Shown piece by piece: positions 45,059 to 57,680 of a stretch of DNA of 64,000 nucleotides. The first letter of the stretch is position 1. The number at the start of each line of letters is the position of its first letter. Both the position numbers and the translations under genes were made by a program. Under the pieces are notes generated by a model that saw only the letters and a list, made by a program, of their open reading frames with translations, was not told the DNA's origin and did not search any database. The stretch is from Cerrena zonata (Eukaryota > Basidiomycota > Agaricomycetes > Polyporales > Cerrenaceae): the NCBI GenBank assembly GCA_038087015.1, contig JASBNA010000038.1, positions 1 through 64,000 of the forward strand, read 5' to 3'.

Positions 45059-48000
45059 ATAAAGTTTTCCTTGTCAAAATGATACATCATCAGGATGTCA
45101 ATGTATACTACTGCCGATTTATCTTCTGTCATCTCCATATCACTTAGACCAGGGATTCATGATGGTTCCTATTGCCAGCTAATCAAGAACAGTCACTCTT
45201 CCCGATGATACGAAGAGTTAGCCAAATCACCAACTGATCATCTTCAGCTTCAAAACTGGGGAGCATTATATAAGGTTCATAGTAGAAAGTAGTATAGGTG
45301 GACGGAATATCGCAGGAAGACCCCTGTCAAGAAGCCGTGAGTCGGTGGTGGCAGTGATTGTTCTACAACAGGCTCCACCGCTCCTAGAACCAGGAAAAAT
45401 GCAATCGTTTGTTAGTACGCCTCTCTACGATTCGTAAATACAACATATATTCCCGATTATTCTAGAAGTCGAGGAGTAAAAGCCGGGGCACAAAATTTGT
45501 CCGATGATGTTCATACCACAACAACGGTTACCAAAATTGGTATGCTGTGCTATGAACTTTTCAGGGGTAGATGGTTTCGACGTTCAACTTGAAGGACCTG
45601 AGAATTCAACTTCTGGCAGACTTCGCTCCGATTAGTCATTCTGACCAGCTTAGTAGCCTCTTGCGACAGTAAGAAACAATCCGTCACGTACACAGGCTTA
45701 GCACCTACAGTCAGCCGTTGGGATGCGTAAAAGGACCCTTTGCCAATCGCTGCGTGTGGCGTATTAGTTCTCGTGGCCCACTAGACCCAGCTAATCCCTC
45801 GCATATCGCAGTATCCAAGGAGTAGAAGGAACGTATTATCTATTCATTTCGTACATATGTGATTTCAAATGCCCATTGTTTCTCTTTTGCCAACAGTGCC
45901 CACTCGGAGTCCTTCCCGAACACCCTGTGTTATCGCTGCGTGTCTAGAGACTCCCTCCAGCGGTCTCCGCTCTTATCCCAGCGGATACATCACAGTCAAG
46001 ACTCTTAAGATAACTTATCGACAGAAGCTCTGATTCATCCCTAACCGAATAGTTCTTTGGAGCCCCATACGATGTCTCTCATGGGTGGGCCGCCAGAGGT
46101 CTTCTTTGTCTTGAATTACAACCCACTCGATGGAAATGCGTGTCTATACCACATAGCTCAGAACAATGGATATAGGAACCAACTTTCCTGTCAACCTGGC
46201 GTGCAAAATCTGGGGCCGTGACTCAAGACTGAGGATTGCGAGGGTGAGCATCTACTGCCAATGTCGAACGATGAGGTAAAATCTAAGATCGAAGATCAAA
46301 CCGCCTACCTGACAACTTCTCAATCTTCAATACTAGGAGCCTAGAACCCATATCCCCGATACTTATCATTTTCTGTCCGCCTTTTCACTGGGACCCTACG
46401 TCCTTGGAAGAAGCGAGGCATGTATCTGTACCATATGATGCTTACTCACAGGGGGCCCTTTCAGAGATCCCCCACTGACTTCGTGACGCTAGAATTCGAT
46501 GTCAGTTCTTTGTCGTGACTACTATCCCACATCTCCAGCCGCCTACTACGGAACCTGTCGTGATATCATGTCTTAAAAAGGTTTGGTCTTGTTTGGGGCT
46601 GTAGTCAAATTACCGGTATCCTTGGACAAGGTCCGCAGTTCAGACCATTCTTTTCATCCCAGTAGGTACTCATTGTATTGTTTCGACCAGTCCTATGTCC
46701 AACGCAAGCTATGTTGGAAGGCTAACCGTAGTTCCTGAGAACTACGGCCCAGTCGTTCTGCAGAAGGGCGAGGGATCCCGACTATATCTTTGATGGACCG
46801 CTCTGTCAGTGTAATCAGTTGAACGCTCCATGAGCTCATGTTTAAACAAATCGATTAGATGCCCATTTTGTTGTTGACCATTGTGCTTGCGTATGTGTTT
46901 AGGGTCGATGATCATTCCAATCTGGATTCACAGGTGCGCAGTTTTTAAACATCTGTGTTTCCTGTTCAACTCGTCAGCACATTTATAGCAGCTCTTGACG
47001 GTACCTGCCGAGAGACCTAGCCATATGCACAAAGTCTACCATTTCTCGCCCAATTTCTGCACACCAAATTCATAGCCACCTAGAAAGGCTTCTAGGATAC
47101 ATCGGTGGAATCGCGTACGTGATAATACCGAGAGACCAATCATGCCTTAATCATGGTGCCTTCAACATCGAAGTTTCTCAAAGGGGTTATGGATGCTTCC
47201 AGAAGGCTACTCTAAATTCAGCATTCCTCCGCATAGCAGGAAACCTCTCAAACTCAACGAAGCAAACTTTGATGAACGCGCCCAACAGCGTGAGCTCCTA
47301 CAGCCAATTTTGGTATACCATCCCGATAACTCTGGAATCTACTAGAATTCATAAACGACGCAAATTTCGAAATCATAATTATCTGTATACTGCGCCCAGT
47401 TACCTTCGGGTGCTCACCACCTTGGTCCCAGGGAGTCTATTCATTGCCGACTCCGATTGATGATCGGTGTCCGTCTATAAACTAAGTCATTGAGTGTACT
47501 TCCATGGCACGCAGTGGATAATGGACAGGAGCCATGGTTGCGCATTCGCAGCTTCATCAACATACTTCGCTGTCTATACGGTCACGGTAATTTCTGTTTG
47601 CCCGACTTGACTCGTGCAGTGTACAATAGTCACTGCACTGGTCGGAAAAACTCTATGTCTACATTCTCTGCACTAAATTTTATCAGGATCCTAATGCGGC
47701 TGTCATTTTGAAGATAGTCATTGTGCCGATGACAAACGTCAATTTCGTCCTGGACGATCCTGTGAAGGTATAGCTCCAAATCACCTGCATCACTGGTTCG
47801 TGGGGAAAGCGGTACAGTTCGGGTACGGTTTAATAAGCACCTGTCATTTCGTCGCTGGGAGTGCGCCATGGTTGCCAGTCACTATAGTGTCACTGCCATG
47901 CGCTACCCATGCGCTACACCTTACGTCTATGGATTGTGCTCGTATCTTGCCATTGCCTGAGGGAGAGCCATAGGGTAACCATCGTGAAATTGGGCGCTCA

Positions 48001-48405
48001 GCGCTCAGTAGTACAACATTGCTTAATTCTCGCAGGCAGGACCGATTTTAGAAGGAAAGGAACGCTTCGTAGCCTGATGTGATTGATTAGCATAAAAATT
48101 CGGTTAGTCTGATCTGGTAGCGCTCTTCGGTACCTGAACAAAGTCAGTGACCGACACTGGACTCCCACAAACTCTTCTTTCCCTGCTCTCTTTCAGTTAC
48201 GCACTGCTTCTTCGTTATAACATTCCTCATTGCCTTTTCTTAGCAGGATCTGAGCAACAAAGGCCCGAGTCGTCATAGTTTGGTTCTGTCTTCAGTGGCA
48301 GTGACTCATTTCTGAGTATACATAGCAAAAGTAAGTAAAGTATAAAAGGAGTCACTCACCTTCGTCAAGCTCATAAAACCCACCCATCATACAGACCTCA
48401 GTGTT
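45059..48405. other. 3.3-kb gene-poor stretch
   Basis: No reading frame above about 115 codons and no multi-exon protein that I recognise on either strand. Short protein-like segments exist, but I could not join them. It may be decayed sequence or contain small genes beyond hand recognition. Confidence 0.5.
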
Positions 48406-49374
48406 ATGTCTGCACCCTACACGTATCCCCAATTCTTTTATCAGACCCCATACCTCTATCCCTTCCATAACCAACCTATCATCACTCCGTTTGTCCCACC
48501 GTGCCCTCTCCCGCCTTCACCTCGTGGAGACGCAGGAGGACGACGAGTGAGGTTTGAGGATGAAGACCCATACCCGCAAACCCGCCCGCGACCGCCCTCT
48601 TGGTATGCAGGAATGCCTGGTACAGCACCCGCTCCCAATCCTGCGCCCTTCCCATCCCCGCCAATGATGTATGTTCCCCTTCCGGTACCCGTCGCGGGAC
48701 CACCACCTAGTTATGCCCACCAACGTCGTCGTTCTGACGGGGCTATTCCCGGGATGCATCCTGGCTGGGTTCCCGTACCTTGGATGACGTATCCATACCC
48801 GCAGTATCCAGCTCCTCCACCCTCACAATTCCACCCTTTGCTCAATGGCGAGGGCCAGACCCCGTTGCTCTTCTTCGACTTATCCATACATGCTTTCAAT
48901 CCGCTTAGGGTTGCGTCACCGGGTAGTACAACAGGAAAGGCGTTAACATTGGAGGAGTTACAACAACAGGCTACATATCCGGGAGTAACGAAGATGATCA
49001 TCACTTGCGACGCCATCCCGCAATGGCCAATCACTCTCGAGCCAGTTGACGTTAATTCCAATTTCCTCTCAGTCAACCGGGGGGCGAACCCTCAACCCAT
49101 CACACTCGGAGACGTTCTAGTCGCAATCCATCGACACCTTCAAACCCAGATTTCCCACCGTGACTGGGTAAAACTTTCCAATGATGAGGCCACTCAAATT
49201 GCGCGAGCTTACACTCGGCGGTGTCGCACGTTCCCAAGCGCAGAATCATTTGAGGCTAGTCAAGGCGTCAGGAAAGTGGACTACCTGAAAGACCGGTACG
49301 TCTTCAAGGGGCTCACCCGAAGACGGGGTGAGGATGGATTCGAATATGTCAAGCTGCTTGTAGGCCTCAGATAA
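48406..49374 (+). CDS. DUF6699 protein with Pro-rich N-terminus
   Basis: Single-exon gene of 322 residues. The N-terminal 150 residues are very rich in Pro and Tyr (for example FPSPPMMYVPLPVPV), probably disordered. The C-terminal 170 residues fit the fungal DUF6699 domain: a PLLFFDLSIHAFNPL strand at the start, ATYPGVTKMIITCDAIPQWPI, VNRGANPQPITLGDVLVAIHRHLQ and a closing VDYLKDRYVFKGL segment. Function of the domain is unknown. A TATA-like TATAAAAGG at about 48339-48347 lies some 60 bp upstream of the start, supporting the start chosen. Confidence 0.75.
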   Translation: MSAPYTYPQFFYQTPYLYPFHNQPIITPFVPPCPLPPSPRGDAGGRRVRFEDEDPYPQTRPRPPSWYAGMPGTAPAPNPAPFPSPPMMYVPLPVPVAGPPPSYAHQRRRSDGAIPGMHPGWVPVPWMTYPYPQYPAPPPSQFHPLLNGEGQTPLLFFDLSIHAFNPLRVASPGSTTGKALTLEELQQQATYPGVTKMIITCDAIPQWPITLEPVDVNSNFLSVNRGANPQPITLGDVLVAIHRHLQTQISHRDWVKLSNDEATQIARAYTRRCRTFPSAESFEASQGVRKVDYLKDRYVFKGLTRRRGEDGFEYVKLLVGLR

Positions 49375-50085
49375 TCGAATGAAGGTATATGGCTCTGGGT
49401 ACTGCAATGACAGGTATGACTGTATGACTCGTGAATGACTGTGACGATACCCTGTTTATTTATTTCTATTGACCGACTGTGATATGGACACACTTTTTTA
49501 TTACTATTCCTCTCTTTCGCCCTTTCCTTCAAAACTCTATAAAATCTTTGGAGATATTTGGACTCTACTTTCACGCTCTTTTGTTGTATTGTAATATACA
49601 GTCATAATTGTACGATCTAATTTTGGTGTAGTAGACAGAAAATCGGGTACATGTGTCTATATGTCGACGTCGGAATGTAAAGTCGCGCTTGCTACACTTG
49701 GAAAACCTTATGAGGTGATCTGGGAGAACCTAATGGTGATATTCATGAGAAACCAGGGCGCACGGTAACATGATTTTGATTTTGACTGTAAACTTCGATC
49801 ACGTCGGACCTCTATCGGGGGATTTTTTCCCGTTGATATTGCCTGAAGGCGCTTGGTCAGAGCAGATCCGCTGATAGACAAACATCGTTTGATGTTCGAG
49901 ATGACAACTAGAAAGTGACCTGAACTATCCCTGGAAATGATAGGTAGACGACCCTCGATGTTGCCTCAACCTCTGCACCTGTAATTGGGGTTTAGTCGCG
50001 CAGATAATGTCATATAGCAAAAGTCAGTAAAACGTTGGGTACATTCGAGGCATTTCTAGTCCATACGTATCACTTCTAGACGCTA
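49375..50085. other. Intergenic region
   Basis: 3' flank of the DUF6699 gene and of the convergent hydrophobin gene; nothing else recognised. Confidence 0.5.
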
Positions 50086-50551
50086 TCAGAAGTACAACTT
50101 AGAGGTCAGATCTACGGGGACACAGCCAATTGAAACCAGACTGCCCTGATGACCGAATACAATGAGAAAATGACTTATGAAGCCGAGGTAAACGGAAACC
50201 TACAAAGCTATTATTCTCGCAGCAGACGGGGCTGGCACTACAGCTGTCACCTCCTACTCCGATGACGGATACGGGGCTACAAGTGACACCAAGAAGAACA
50301 TTGACATCTTGGACTATGACACCGATTGATTCGAGGAGGGTGGCACCAGATTTAGATCCTGCCTGTGCAATTCAGGATCAGTAACAGCGCTGTCTTTATA
50401 TAGTGATATGAAGGCATACCGTCTCAGTATTTTCGCAGCACTGAATGGGACCGGTGCTACAGGAGCTGGCGGGCTCGTTACGGCGGGCTGGAGTGGCGAC
50501 CGCAAGAAGAGCGAAGGCAAGGGTGGAGAAAGTAATGAGACGAGGGAACAT
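50086..50551 (-). CDS. Class I hydrophobin, 116 aa, three exons
   Basis: Secreted amphipathic coat protein that self-assembles at hydrophobic interfaces on hyphae. Exons are 50551-50420 (44 codons), 50362-50204 (53 codons) and 50145-50086 (19 codons plus TGA), all joined in phase 0 by short introns. A signal peptide is evident (MFPRLITFSTLAFALLAVAT). The eight cysteines are at residues 31, 38, 39, 72, 85, 91, 92 and 105, that is C-x6-CC-x32-C-x12-C-x5-CC-x12-C, which fits the class I pattern. Recognisable blocks are GPIQCCE, GVIVQDVNVLLGVTCSP, SPVCCENN and LVSIGCVPVDL. The 3' exon ends LTSKLYF, slightly longer than usual. It is missed by simple frame searches because every exon is short. Confidence 0.92.
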
Positions 50552-50629
50552 GTTGCGAATTTTTGTTGGCTCGGTAGATGCTAAGGCTCAAGAGATGTTG
50601 AGTGAAGAGAATGGATGAGCATGGAGGGA

Positions 50630-50637
50630 TATTTATA
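50630..50637 (-). promoter_or_regulatory. TATA box of the hydrophobin gene
   Basis: On the minus strand TATAAATA lies about 80 bp upstream of the hydrophobin ATG and is followed by a pyrimidine-rich stretch (CATTCTCTTCACTCAAC), the usual arrangement of a strongly expressed fungal gene. Confidence 0.55.
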
Positions 50638-50701
50638 CTCGTTTTCCTTGAAGGTGGACTAATCATAGGTCTGAACTGTGGAGTCAACCGTCCATTGAGA
50701 A

Positions 50702-52711
50702 TGACAGAAGAGACAGTTCCTGCAACAACTCCATCGTTTGCAGATAAGAGGGCCTATGAATAGGACGAAGAGCAACATACTCCACCAACTTGCTGAAGAT
50801 GAACGAGAAGCGACGTCTTCGTACCCCACCGTTTGATTTCTAGGAGGTGGTAAAGAGAAAATCTCACATTACCTGTAGATATTGGATTATGTGACGGCCA
50901 GAACCCTGCGCGAGAAACAGGGTATTTAAACATATTCGCCGTAAAATGAGAATACACCTGTGTCTTATAGAAATACGGCACAGCACGGTGCTGTCCCAAC
51001 GAGATAAAATCCAAACGTGCATCTACTCAATAAATAGGCAACGTCAGAGCTTCTGTATCACATCGAGAAGCGTAATTCGGAGACACCCACTTGATATTAA
51101 CATCGCGCATCATTGGCATTTCAAATAGGCGATAGGACCTTGACGCATTATGGCCGTTCGAGGCAAACATACCGATGTCATCGATAACAGAGAAGTGGAG
51201 TGTAGAAGGTGTAGATGGACTTAGAGGTCATTGGTGTACGACTCGGACAATGAGACCAAGTCGCCGAAATAGTATGAAGGAATCACCACTTTGGCCCCGT
51301 CATTACACATCCCGATAAGAAGTCCGTTACCACAGCAGTGACGTCGTGCCATGCCCTTGTTGCACGGATGGTATCACTTGTGCATGACTGCGAAGAGAAT
51401 AAACATTAGGAAGATGCATTGGAGAGATGCCTAAGGATGGTGGACGTGACAAATGGCATGACTTAGAAGAGGTGTAACATGAGAGTAGCACGGACGTCTA
51501 TATTGGCGGGGGCTGCTGAGGATAGGGAATCGGGATTGCGTATCAATGCCGTCATAAGCGATATCAGACTCAGAGACAGAGAATCGTTTTGTAGTCTGTA
51601 TCCATAGTTTTAGTCGGGTCGACGGACAGAGGAAGAAAGGTGTCGAATGTGACCTGTGCGCGTGCCAAAAGCTGACTATACGGCAATTCACGAAGAGGAG
51701 CATCTAGGTTACATAGCTAGAGACTTGCGTCTTGTAAGTCAGCTATAAGATGTTCATTGTCACAGTTGTGTTCTAGAGACAAGCCGATTTTAACCTGTCA
51801 GCCAATTGTTGACACAGCTCTCGATCGACTTTACCGATAGAGACGGTCCGGTGCTGATCCGCCATCTACATCAAGTTCGTCTTGTACATCTTGGGCCGTA
51901 ACCCATACACACAGCGGGGATGTTAAGCTGTATGCACCGCATACAGCAAATAAACATTGAAAAAACAGCACTGTTCCCGTTCCATATATGGTAAGGTCAG
52001 AAACATTTAATATGTTCTCATCCCAATTTGGTAGTAACGTGACATCCCGCTCATGTATTCACAATGTTTTTTCTCCGTATGCGGTGGATACAGCGCCGAA
52101 TCCCCGCTGTGACACCACGATACGTCTCGGTGGTAGATTGCACAGTGCCTATGCTGTGTACGGAAAGTACATGGCCGGACGTTTTCAAGTGCCACCTCCG
52201 GAGTACCAGCGTCGGAGGTACTGGAATATTGTATCCGAGGGCCTGATCATTTCTTCAAGCCTCAGCCAGATCGATGCGGAGCCATATTTCCGTATCCACC
52301 CACGAACTTACAAGCCGGCTGTCATTCTCTTTTGACCTCATACGCCGGTAGATCTGGTATACTAACAGGACATCATGATCAGCCACAAATGCTATGCTTG
52401 TTTCACCGAAGCAAACATCCTGTTTCTCGGTGTCTTTGTATTTTTCCCGCTTCCTCAGTTAGTACTGCCCTTTCTTGTTTGAGACTCCATTTCAGCAGAC
52501 GAGCCGCGTTGTGTTTCTCGTGCAGCTACTCTCTGTATGACGTATCCCGCGTTGAACACTTGGTTGCTTCCATTTTCCATCGGCCCTGCAAGGAGTCGAG
52601 ACGCGGCCACATGGCGGAACCGAGCTGAGATTGTTGATGTGAGGTGTCATGTATTCATGTATAAAAGCAGAATCCTGCTTTTCGCGTTCAATTTACCTTA
52701 ATATCTCCGTT
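50702..52711. other. 2-kb stretch without a recognised gene
   Basis: Only short open frames. On the minus strand near 51350-51315 a CCGNG...IGMC segment vaguely recalls a hydrophobin end, but no companion exons were found. Otherwise nothing recognised. Confidence 0.45.
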
Positions 52712-53965
52712 ATGGCCATGGTCGATGAATTAAACTTATTCGAGAAGACTACACAGGCATTAACCATTCATCGCACCATCAATTACATATCTGTAGCATC
52801 ATTTACGGTGAGGATCACTGCTCTCTCTAATGATAATGAGCTAATTGTGCATAGGGACAGCTACTCGCATATGACTGTCTGCTTTGTATACTCGAAGACT
52901 CACTCTTCATTTCACTGTGTCCGTTTAAATCACCAGATGCAGTTTATATTCTCTCGCGGTACGTTCATCTGTTACTCTATACATTTCACGATCCTTACAC
53001 GTACCATAGTACTTTGGCTGTTGGCGAAGCCATCGCATCCTTGGCAACTACACGTGCGGCACCCATTGTCTTCAATATATGCTAATCTAATAAACAGTCT
53101 AGTGATCCCATTCAAGTCATGCGTTCAAATACATTTTCTTAGGATGGCGAAGTACTTCATAACTATGATCATCCCCTGTAATGCTTGGTTGTTCATGCTT
53201 CGCGTCCGCGTTCTCTACTTCTACTCCCAGTTCACTATTGTTCTTTTCATGGTCCTTTGGGCGTTGACCTTCACTTCACTACTTGCAATACCCGCTTACC
53301 AAATCTCCAGCAGTCAAAATCCGGACGGCACCTGTACGTTCCATACCTCTTACAACAAGAAGTTGTTATCTGTCCCATTCCTTGCACTCGTTATTTTTGA
53401 TACTGCTGTCATAATCGCCACCTCAGCCAGTTTCATAACAGGTAGCTCTTCCCGATCTTGGAGAACCAAACTCAAATCAATGATCACGACCAAGGATGTG
53501 GGGCACATTTCGAAAATATTCCTGCGTTCTGGTCAAATATACTATCTGTACGTTCTATTTGTTTGATTTTTCGAGCGTTCCTTCTGATTCTGGAATAGAG
53601 TAACCATTGGCATACACCTTTTCATGTTCATTATCATGATATCTCCCTCCATTAAGATTCCAACATACTATATCGGCGAACTGAGCTTACTGACTTGCAT
53701 ATTCCACAATATGATGTCATGCCGCGTATTTCGACTCCTCAAACTCAGCGACCACAACTCTCACAGTTCTACATCACTAGCTTCCGACGCGTCTTCACTT
53801 GCGTTCTATCGCTCCTGCCATTACAATGATCATCTGTACCCACCTTTACCTTTTAATCGAAGATCTTCGGACAGACGACCACAGGGTGCCTGGATCTATG
53901 AAACCGACTCGATCCCAATGGAGAATATGGCGAACACTGAGGAGAGAATATCTAGTACAATATAG
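52712..53965 (+). CDS. DUF6533-like multi-pass membrane protein, copy 1
   Basis: Member of an Agaricomycete family of seven-helix-like membrane proteins of unknown function. Five exons: N-terminal NYISVASFT; then QLLAYDCLLCILEDSL...DAVYILSR, the YD...ED...R pattern of the DUF6533 domain; then TLAVGEAIASLATT; then a long exon starting near 53100 with KYFITMIIPCNAWLFMLRVRVL, several membrane helices (FMVLWALTFTSLLAIP, VPFLALVIFDTAVII) and GHISKIFLRSGQIYYL; and a last exon with TIGIHLFMFIIM, LLTCIFHNMMSCRVFRLLKL and a hydrophilic tail to 53965. It is the only plus-strand copy of the array. All exons can be joined without a stop. Exact borders of exons 3-4 are uncertain. Confidence 0.6.
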
Positions 53966-54570
53966 GAATTTCGGATATCAATGTACTAGAGCGAATATAG
54001 TACATTCACCTGCAAAATACGGACGTTTAGATGGGATACGGACACATTACCGCCAATTTATAGATTATTTAATCATATATAATGCGGACCATCAGAGGAT
54101 GTTCACGTAATCAGACGTCGACTCTTCTTTCGATCTGGTAATGGCCATTGTTACGGATATATAGCAGCGCGAGGCTAAGACTAATGATAAAATTGACATA
54201 TCAACATGTAACCCTTGTTCGCTGCATGAGATGACACCTTTCCATTTCTCACAGCCCAAGGAATTCCAACATCCCTGCCAATTTGCCTTGTCGAGATGGA
54301 TTCTATTGGACATCGATGTCACGGACTAGAACGGGGCCTCGGACAGGTATAATCATAATTCAAAAGTTTATACTGGTAAAAATAAAAATGAGAGTCGAAA
54401 TACAACGAATGCGTGAGGTCTACCCTAATAAAGACGGATTTCATGCGAACACGAACTACTACCCTCCTTACGGAGAGTTCGAGAACGACTCGTATTCGCT
54501 TGGTGAAAAGTCATTGCGGCCATAGAGAATAACCGTAGAGAGCGTATGAGAGTGACTGGCGTTCGAGTCC

Positions 54571-55625
54571 TCATACTTGCTGAGCTTCAGTAGTCCTATA
54601 TACGCGACATGACATGGCGCTCTGGAGCGCGCAACTCAGAATGGTTAATTCAGCGATATACATGGGTGCGGAGAACGCCATGATAGCCACAGACAAGTGG
54701 ATCCCGGTGGAGGCACTATATCAAGTAGTCCGAAACATGTTAATGATGTCAAAAATATGTGAAGAAAATGTAACCTACAAGTAATATAACTGCCCAGATC
54801 TGAGGAAAACCTTGGAGATTTGGCTCGCATTTTTTAAGAATACCACCGACTTGATTCTTCTAACCAAGGAATGAGCTGAGCAATGAGCCATGAAACCGGC
54901 CGACATTGAAACCATTGCAGCGGTATCAAAGATAATCAATGCAATGAATGGCACGGACAGCATCTTGTAGTTATAATGGAACGCAAGTGAACAAGTGCCA
55001 TCTTGTCTAGGAGTACTGGAGATCTTGTAACCAGGAAATATCAGGAAAGAGGTCCAAGTTGAAACCCAAAGAACTATACAGATAGTCACTATCATTCGTG
55101 AAAAGAATCGTGGGGGGATGGCTTTCACACGAAGGAGAATAAACCATGAATGGCACGGTGGGAGGGCAGCAGCAACAAACTTGCTGGCCAGAAACAAATA
55201 CTTTCGTTTGCATGAGCCCCGCGGAAGTACTATATCGTCGGGTATGTAAGATTAAGAATGGCTATGAGGAATTGGTATTCCCTACATTCAGTTGCACAAA
55301 TGATACTTCCTCCGCTGAGTGTCAATATGCTAGGTGATAGATGTGAACGAGTGTGGTGCATGTGATAGAAAAATATGTACCGGGAAAATATGTATACAAT
55401 ATCAGGAGATCTGATTAATGATAACGAGAGGATATGAACGTCCTCAAAAAGGCCCAAGATAAAGTCGTAAATCATCAACTTCCAGAGAAAATATGACCGT
55501 AATCAGCGATGTATTGCGCTAATCGCGACTATGGACCTCACCGAAAAGGTGACCACAATGATGCAGTGAAACTGTGTAGTGAAAGATCGAGGTTGTATTG
55601 TGCTTGGATTTGACTGTGAAGACAT
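54571..55625 (-). CDS. DUF6533-like membrane protein, copy 2
   Basis: Starts MSSQSNPSTIQ at 55625. Exons give IYDFILGLFEDVHILS...SPDIVYIFSR, ILTLSGGSIICATE, a long exon near 55197-54782 (PPCHSWFILLRVKAI, VLWVSTWTSFLIFPGYK, VPFIALIIFDTAAMV, SKVFLRSGQLYYL) and a last exon ASTGIHLSVAIMAF...LQSAMSCRVYR. The tail is short: it ends TTEAQQV at TGA 54571, where other copies continue for 30-60 residues, so the C-terminus is truncated relative to its paralogues. It is convergent with copy 1, which points tail-to-tail at it. Confidence 0.6.
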
Positions 55626-56285
55626 GACGATATGATCAACTGACGACCTTCCATTCGCGTTCTTATATCGATAACTTCGGGTACACTCTTGAAGGTCATG
55701 ATGGCACATCTAGCGACCATCCACGAATGGGGTAAGCTTTGTCACTGCTACCAGAGTGGTGATGGCGTGGAAAGCCGCGGAGCAATCAATCTCCCAAGTC
55801 ATACAGAAATCGACCAGGCTGCGACTGCGATTTGATTACATAGGAGCGGACTTGTATCGAAGCATCAAATCGTCCTAGAATGAATCCAATATATTACCAT
55901 TGCGGAATTGTCTGCCTTCCATCTCCATTTCGAAGCCGATTGCTTGCTATGAAGTCGACGGGTTCACAGGTCTTTTGCATTGGTTATGTTCAATTTTATA
56001 ATGACCGGAAACTAAGCGTCGACCATTGGGACAAGAAAAGGATCAGTAAACAATTTGAATCATTGGGCGGTACAGCCTGAGTCAGTAGTCTATGGACGGT
56101 GTCTCTGATGAACGTGGACACCCAACCCCGCATTGAAGAAAGCCCGACCATGGTATCGTGCATAAGAAACTACGCAGGATATCCCGAATTCTGCTGATGC
56201 ACGCAAAATCCACTGTACGCAAGGAGAGAGAGATCACGGAGAACGGCAAAGGAGACAGAACACCGGTGACATTGCAAATACGGCT

Positions 56286-57458
56286 TTAAACCCCCGAAGA
56301 TACAGAATTGACCCATAAGCTACCGGAACTGGTTCCAAATGCGATCGTATCGATTGGAGTGGTGACATGATGGGAAATGGAGGAGGCGTTTGCTTGATCG
56401 ACTGCACCGAGTTTCAGGAGCCTGAACACTCGAGACGTCATAATCCCATGAAATATACTCGACAAAGCACTGAGCTGGCCAACAGCAGCGCTTGGAATAG
56501 CGGAAGAGGATGCAATGATGGCCATAGAAACATGAATCCCGATAGTGGTCCTAGATTGAAAGGTTGTCAAAAAACTAAACTAAAACGCGAGAGTAGAACA
56601 AGAGATATATGACATACGCGTAGTATATTTGTCCAGAACGAACAAATAGTCCGGATATGTGGCCCATATTTCTGAGCAACATCGCCGATTTAAGCTTTGC
56701 AGTCCATGATGGACCTGTGCTGTGTGCTACAAAGCCAATACAAGTGGTGACGATGACTGCGGTATCGAAAATCACCAAAGCAAAAAACGGTGCGCACAAC
56801 AACGCGTCATTGTAGACAGCATCAATTTCACATGTGCCATCCTGGTTACGAAGAGAAGTGACTTTGAATCCCGGGAATGTGAGGAATGACGTGAGGGTTG
56901 ATGCCCATAGAATCAGGCAAATAATAACGGTCGCTCGTGAACAGAAATGGCTTGGGATTGCTCGGACGCGTAGGAAGAATAGCCATGTATTGCACGGGAT
57001 GAGAACAGCAACCAAACATTCAGCCGCTAGTAGTACACTCCCTTGAGCGCACGAAGAAAGTGGCAACGCTACGCAGGGTCTGAACATGATGCAGATAATT
57101 GTAGAAGACATCAAGAACTCGCCTGCGGTTGCACAGATATGACCAACTTCCCCTGCAGCTAAGACGCTGAGTTGCTAGTATCAGTAACTGTGGTTTTAAA
57201 GGAGAACTCAGGGTACTTACCGAGAGAGGATATATATGATGTCTGGCAATCTGATTGAGGTTCTCGATAGAAGACGAATGTCCTCGAAAAGACCAAGTAA
57301 AAAGTCGTACATTAACAGCTATTGCCAGGAACCGAGTTAGTTTGGCTTAGGATGGGAGAGGGCTGTAGTCTTACCGAGAAGGTAGCTACAGCAAGAAAAT
57401 TGAGCTTTTGGCTCAGAAATGCAAGCTGGAGTATGTCTGAATTCGGATCTGTAGACAT
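56286..57458 (-). CDS. DUF6533-like membrane protein, copy 3
   Basis: The clearest member of the array. It starts MSTDPNSDILQ at 57458. Exons: KLNFLAVATFS; LLMYDFLLGLFEDIRLLS...LPDIIYILSR; LAAGEVGHICATA; a long exon with SSCAQGSVLLAAECL, IPCNTWLFFLRVRAIP, LILWASTLTSFLTFPGFK, APFFALVIFDTAVIV and SGLFVRSGQIYYA; and a last exon TIGIHVSMAII...SSIFHGIMTSRVFRLLKL with a Ser/Thr-rich tail to TAA 56286. The intron after exon 3 appears to use a GC donor (GCAG|GCGAGT). Cellular role is unknown; the architecture recalls seven-helix receptors but no ligand or partner can be inferred. Confidence 0.65.
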
Positions 57459-57680
57459 GACGCTAATGTTTAGTTCTTGACATTGCATTGGACCTTATAT
57501 AGACCAACGAGCGTGCATCAATGGAAAATATATTTTATATACACCTTTGTCCATCCAGGGTATACTTGGAAGGCTGTTCAGATAACTGTTCAAGCGGAGA
57601 TGCATTGACGGAATCGAGACATTGATCGACATTTGTTTGAGATAATTGCAGTATATGGCAACCGTTTCGCAACATCAAGA

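Noticed and set aside
45880..46420. Decayed F-box gene
   Set aside because: A few RWKCVSIPHS-like segments recall F-box proteins, but too short and too scattered to support.
51290..51370. A second, decayed hydrophobin on the minus strand
   Set aside because: Only a CC...C fragment is visible; no other cysteine-bearing exons could be found.
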